Assembly: GCA_031293105.1 (NCBI GenBank)
Contig: JAUMSA010000037.1
Location: forward strand, 1 to 9,301
Source of the DNA: Butyricicoccus sp.
GTDB lineage: Bacteria; Bacillota; Clostridia; Oscillospirales; Butyricicoccaceae
Reading direction: 5' to 3'
DNA: 9,301 nt
The notes beneath the pieces were generated by a model that was not told the DNA's origin, searched no databases, and saw nothing but the letters and a program-made list of their open reading frames with translations. The translations under genes were made by a program, and so were the position numbers. Of the stretch, positions 6,726-9,301 are shown piece by piece. Position 1 is the stretch's first letter; each line of letters begins with the position of its first letter.

Positions 6726-7409
6726 TCACGGTAGCAAGTCGCTGACCTGCTTGGTGCCAAAGGTCTGTGTCCAAACCGTATCAAATCCCTGCACCGATTG
6801 CGTCGTAGACGGGTGCGCAATCAGTGCCTCAAACAACTCCGGGGCAAGGGTCACGCCGTGGCAACCTGCAACCGCCAGTCTCTTGATCTGGTCAACCGTA
6901 CGGAAGCTGGCTCCCAATACCCGGCAAGCATAGCCGCCATGGCGGAAGGCCTGCACCATATCTGCCACACAGCCTACGCCGTCAGCACCCAAATTATCAA
7001 TATGGCTGACGTAGGGAGCCACATAGTCCGCCCCTGCCTTGGCGGCAACCAGCGCCTGCATGAGCGAATGCACCACGGTCACAGTGACCGGAATGCCGGC
7101 AGCTTTGCACAAACGTACCGCCCGATACCCTTCCTTGGTTGCCGGAATCTTAACGATAAAGTTCTTTCCATAATACGTCTGCAAGGCCTTGGCCTGTTCC
7201 AGCATCTGCTCCGCCGTCTGGCCGGTCACCTGGAAAAAGATTTTCTGGTTGTTTTGCTGTATATAGGCGCGATACTCGGCCATACATCCGGTATCCGAGC
7301 CCGCTGCCTTGGACAGCAACTTGGGGTTGGTGGTAAATCCGTCGATGGGAAAATAGGCGTCAATCGCCCGGATGGCCTCCAAATCGGCAGTATCTACATA
7401 AAGTTCCAT
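6726..7409 (-). CDS. fsa: Fructose-6-phosphate aldolase (FSA/TalC-type transaldolase family)
   Basis: This encodes a 227-residue cytoplasmic class I aldolase of the small transaldolase family. FSA enzymes reversibly split fructose 6-phosphate into dihydroxyacetone and glyceraldehyde 3-phosphate. The sequence opens with MELYVDTAD (D6), then TTNP (N28). The Schiff-base lysine is K87 in VKIPAT. Two positions separate true FSA from TalC-type transaldolases. This protein has glutamine in FFQV (Q60) where transaldolases have glutamate, and tyrosine in APYV (Y133) where they have phenylalanine. Both match E. coli FsaA, so aldolase rather than transaldolase activity is favoured. GASFR (S168) fits the phosphate-binding region. 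The start is ATG 7409, six bases after GAGGAGGT. It begins 25 bases after the regulator gene stop and ends 5 bases before the HAD gene, which indicates one operon. Transaldolase activity remains the alternative. Confidence 0.9.
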   Translation of the reverse strand: MELYVDTADLEAIRAIDAYFPIDGFTTNPKLLSKAAGSDTGCMAEYRAYIQQNNQKIFFQVTGQTAEQMLEQAKALQTYYGKNFIVKIPATKEGYRAVRLCKAAGIPVTVTVVHSLMQALVAAKAGADYVAPYVSHIDNLGADGVGCVADMVQAFRHGGYACRVLGASFRTVDQIKRLAVAGCHGVTLAPELFEALIAHPSTTQSVQGFDTVWTQTFGTKQVSDLLP

Positions 7410-7434
7410 AGGTTTACCTCCTCAACAAATCGGC

Positions 7435-9301
7435 TTATTGAAAGCGTTCTAAAATCGAAAATGCCTGCTCTGCATCCTCGGCCGCACACAGAGCCTGGCG
7501 AGCTGCCGCATCATGGCTGAGCGCCAGGATGTTTTCCAGGATGTGCAGGTGCTTTTGCTGGTCGGGAGAGGACAACACAAACAAAAAGCGAATCCCAGTC
7601 CGCCCCAGAATGGTCAGGCCCTGCCGATAGATGCTCAAGGTCAAACCGAGCCGTTTGGCGCCATCTTTGGGGCGGGCATGGGCGATGGCGATGTCATCGC
7701 TGATGACAAAATACGGCCCATGGGTGCGGCCCAATTCCAGCATGGTTTGGATGTAGCGCGGCTCAATGCTTCCGCTGTCGTGCAGCGGCGCGGCGGTCAT
7801 GCGGACTTCTTGCTCCCAGTCGTCGGCCGGGCCATCCACAAACCGGATGCCGCAGTTCTGCAAGGTGTGATACAAATCCGCCGGGGTGTTTTCCGGGATA
7901 TGCATCAGCGTACCTTCGGCATTGAGATAATGGTTGAGTTCTTCGCGGATGCGCACATAGGTCGTATCGTCGACATTGCGGCGCACGATGCGCAGCAGCA
8001 CTTTGAGCTGAAAGCTGCCCAGGCTGGAGTCGATGTCGAGCAACGTCATCAGCGTTGCAATATTGGCGACATCCTCGTCGGTCAGGATGGGATGCACACG
8101 AATGACCGGATACCGACAATCGAAAGAAACGGTCGAAATGACAAAGTCGATCGGCCGGTCGGCTGGATAGGCATTGATCTCCCCGACGCGTACGACATCT
8201 TCGACAATGATATTGTCAAATTTGGTCTCCACTTCGGCGCGCAGAAGCTGGGCGCTGGTGGTGATGCTTGGACAGGTGAGCAGCACATGAGCCACTTCGG
8301 CTTTGTGGCTGGCATTGTGCATGGCCACCCCGAAATGCATGGTCAAATAGGCGATCTCATCGTCCCCCACCGGATAAGGAAAGTCAGGCATCATGCGGGT
8401 ACAGCACGACTTAGTCATAGAGAACAGCTCGGGATAATTTTGCGCAATCTCCTCGCGCAGGCGATTGATATGCGGCACAGTATTGCGGTAATTGTAGCAG
8501 GACAGCTTCATGTGCATGTAGATGGCATGCAGCAACTCTTCCTTCTTTTCAAACGAAACGCAGGCGGTAATCTCAAACAGATCGATCAGCCGCTTGGCGC
8601 ATTCCCAGAGTTCCAGTTCTTCGGTCCACATGCCCGCATAGGTGCTGCCATTGCTGAAATTCATCAGGCAAATGGCCAGGTAATTGCGTTCGTGCGGCTG
8701 CAAATCGGCAAAGATCGTGTTCACAGCCTGCAATTCCCGGGTCTTTTCGATCAGTTCGGCATCGACCATCTGTACCGCATTTTGGCTGGGACGCGCGCGA
8801 ATCATCAGCAGCAGATACACCAGCTCCAACAGACTGTCCTCACCCACGCGCAATGACAAATCGCTGGTCAGCCGCTTCATCTTGTCCAGATAGTCGGCAA
8901 TATGCTCGCGCGAGAACAAATCAAGCTGCTCCCAGTTGACCGTGCGCAGCAGGCTGGAGATGTGCAGCTGAAACACCGTACGCATCAGCAGCAGATCTCC
9001 CTGCACAAAATATCCGGCTTCCCGTGAGTTTTTCAGCTTGAGCTGATACGCTTCCAGTTCCTTCTTGACATCGTTTAAATCGGCAAATACCAGGTTGCGC
9101 GATACCGCGAACTTCTCCTGCAAGGCTTTCAGCCGCAGCGGCTGCTGCCCGGCGCAGATGGCCGCGCAGATGATATACGAGATGCGGTCCCGTTTGCTCA
9201 TCGGCGTGGCCTGGCGGGATAGGTAGGCGCTGGCGGCTTCACGCTGCGCGTCGGTCAGCAGCACCCCTTCGGCAACCGTCTCCAGCTCCCCGGCTTTGAG
9301 C
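7435..9301 (-). CDS. PRD-containing transcription regulator, BglG/MtlR type (5' end outside window)
   Basis: This is a PTS-controlled transcriptional activator. The frame is open to the window edge: 12 codons precede GTG 9264 without a stop, and the family usually has another N-terminal helix-turn-helix, so roughly 80 residues are probably missing. Numbering here is from GTG 9264. A helix-turn-helix spans about 24-90 (SKRDRISYII, then AVSRNLVFADLNDV). PRD1 spans about 95-215 and PRD2 about 218-320, with histidines H251 (MHMKLSCYNYR) and H310 (LTMHFG). An EIIB-like domain (about 324-410) has cysteine C331 in LLTCPSITTS. A mannitol/fructose-type EIIA domain (about 460-609) has H529 in IAIAHARP. 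The His and Cys sites would be phosphorylated by HPr or PTS components to tune activity. PRD1 lacks the usual histidines (LLLMIRA and YLAICLMN occur instead). The domain order fits MtlR/LicR-type activators. The sugar it senses is unknown. It lies directly upstream of the aldolase gene, in the same direction. Confidence 0.88.
   Translation of the reverse strand, partial: LKAGELETVAEGVLLTDAQREAASAYLSRQATPMSKRDRISYIICAAICAGQQPLRLKALQEKFAVSRNLVFADLNDVKKELEAYQLKLKNSREAGYFVQGDLLLMRTVFQLHISSLLRTVNWEQLDLFSREHIADYLDKMKRLTSDLSLRVGEDSLLELVYLLLMIRARPSQNAVQMVDAELIEKTRELQAVNTIFADLQPHERNYLAICLMNFSNGSTYAGMWTEELELWECAKRLIDLFEITACVSFEKKEELLHAIYMHMKLSCYNYRNTVPHINRLREEIAQNYPELFSMTKSCCTRMMPDFPYPVGDDEIAYLTMHFGVAMHNASHKAEVAHVLLTCPSITTSAQLLRAEVETKFDNIIVEDVVRVGEINAYPADRPIDFVISTVSFDCRYPVIRVHPILTDEDVANIATLMTLLDIDSSLGSFQLKVLLRIVRRNVDDTTYVRIREELNHYLNAEGTLMHIPENTPADLYHTLQNCGIRFVDGPADDWEQEVRMTAAPLHDSGSIEPRYIQTMLELGRTHGPYFVISDDIAIAHARPKDGAKRLGLTLSIYRQGLTILGRTGIRFLFVLSSPDQQKHLHILENILALSHDAAARQALCAAEDAEQAFSILERFQ
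7438..7452. promoter_or_regulatory. Candidate cre (CcpA-type catabolite response) site
   Basis: TTGAAAGCGTTCTAA fits the cre consensus WTGNAANCGNWNNCW at all but one defined position (A for the near-terminal C). It overlaps the last codons of the regulator and lies about 29 bp upstream of the aldolase start, where it could act as a roadblock or repression site. A short degenerate motif inside coding sequence can occur by chance. Confidence 0.25.

Noticed and set aside
6721..6774. Longer HAD protein starting at TTG 6774
   Set aside because: It overlaps the aldolase gene by about 50 bases with a rare start codon. ATG 6720 gives the usual family length and begins just after the aldolase stop.
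7513..8856. Plus-strand open frame of 447 residues opposite the regulator
   Set aside because: It is a mirror of the well-supported regulator. Its His- and Gln-rich translation is low in domain signal, and it has no convincing RBS.

Overview
The window looks like chromosomal DNA of a Gram-positive, low-to-mid GC anaerobe of the Clostridia. A gut Oscillospiraceae or Butyricicoccaceae-like bacterium is my best guess, inferred from style rather than from any marker gene. The reasons are strong AAGGAGGT-type ribosome binding sites, two secreted proteins anchored by S-layer homology (SLH) domains, InlB-type repeats, a PRD/PTS-type regulator and compact intrinsic terminators. There is no rRNA, tRNA, insertion sequence, integrase or CRISPR array.

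Left part, plus strand (1-6004): two cell-surface genes. The first (84-3482) encodes an 1132-residue secreted protein with three copies of an unrecognised domain of about 120 residues, a long Thr/Ala-rich middle, a Gly/Ser linker, one InlB-like repeat and three C-terminal SLH domains. A perfect 14-bp terminator hairpin ends it. A new promoter (extended -10) and a structured leader of about 150 nt follow. The leader contains a terminator-like hairpin and a second, competing pairing. The second gene (3740-6004) encodes a 754-residue secreted M23 (LytM-type) peptidoglycan endopeptidase with an unusual five-cysteine insertion, an Fn3-like segment, InlB-type repeats and three SLH domains. Both proteins should be exported by Sec and held non-covalently on secondary cell-wall polymer, one as a structural or adhesive protein and one as a wall-remodelling enzyme.

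Right part, minus strand (9301-6028): three co-directional, closely packed genes in transcription order. They are a BglG/MtlR-type transcription regulator with PRD, EIIB-like and EIIA-like domains (its 5' end lies outside the window), a fructose-6-phosphate aldolase of the FSA/TalC family, and a HAD-family sugar-phosphate phosphatase or phosphomutase. This looks like the tail of a PTS-linked sugar or polyol utilisation operon whose transporter would lie beyond base 9301. The plus and minus blocks converge on one shared bidirectional terminator at 6014-6046, and the stop codon of the HAD gene sits in that hairpin's loop.

The features most worth a second look are the leader before the M23 gene, the cysteine-rich insertion in the peptidase, the triplicated unknown domain, and the regulator whose first PRD has lost its usual histidines. 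I did not find a clearly new multi-gene system.
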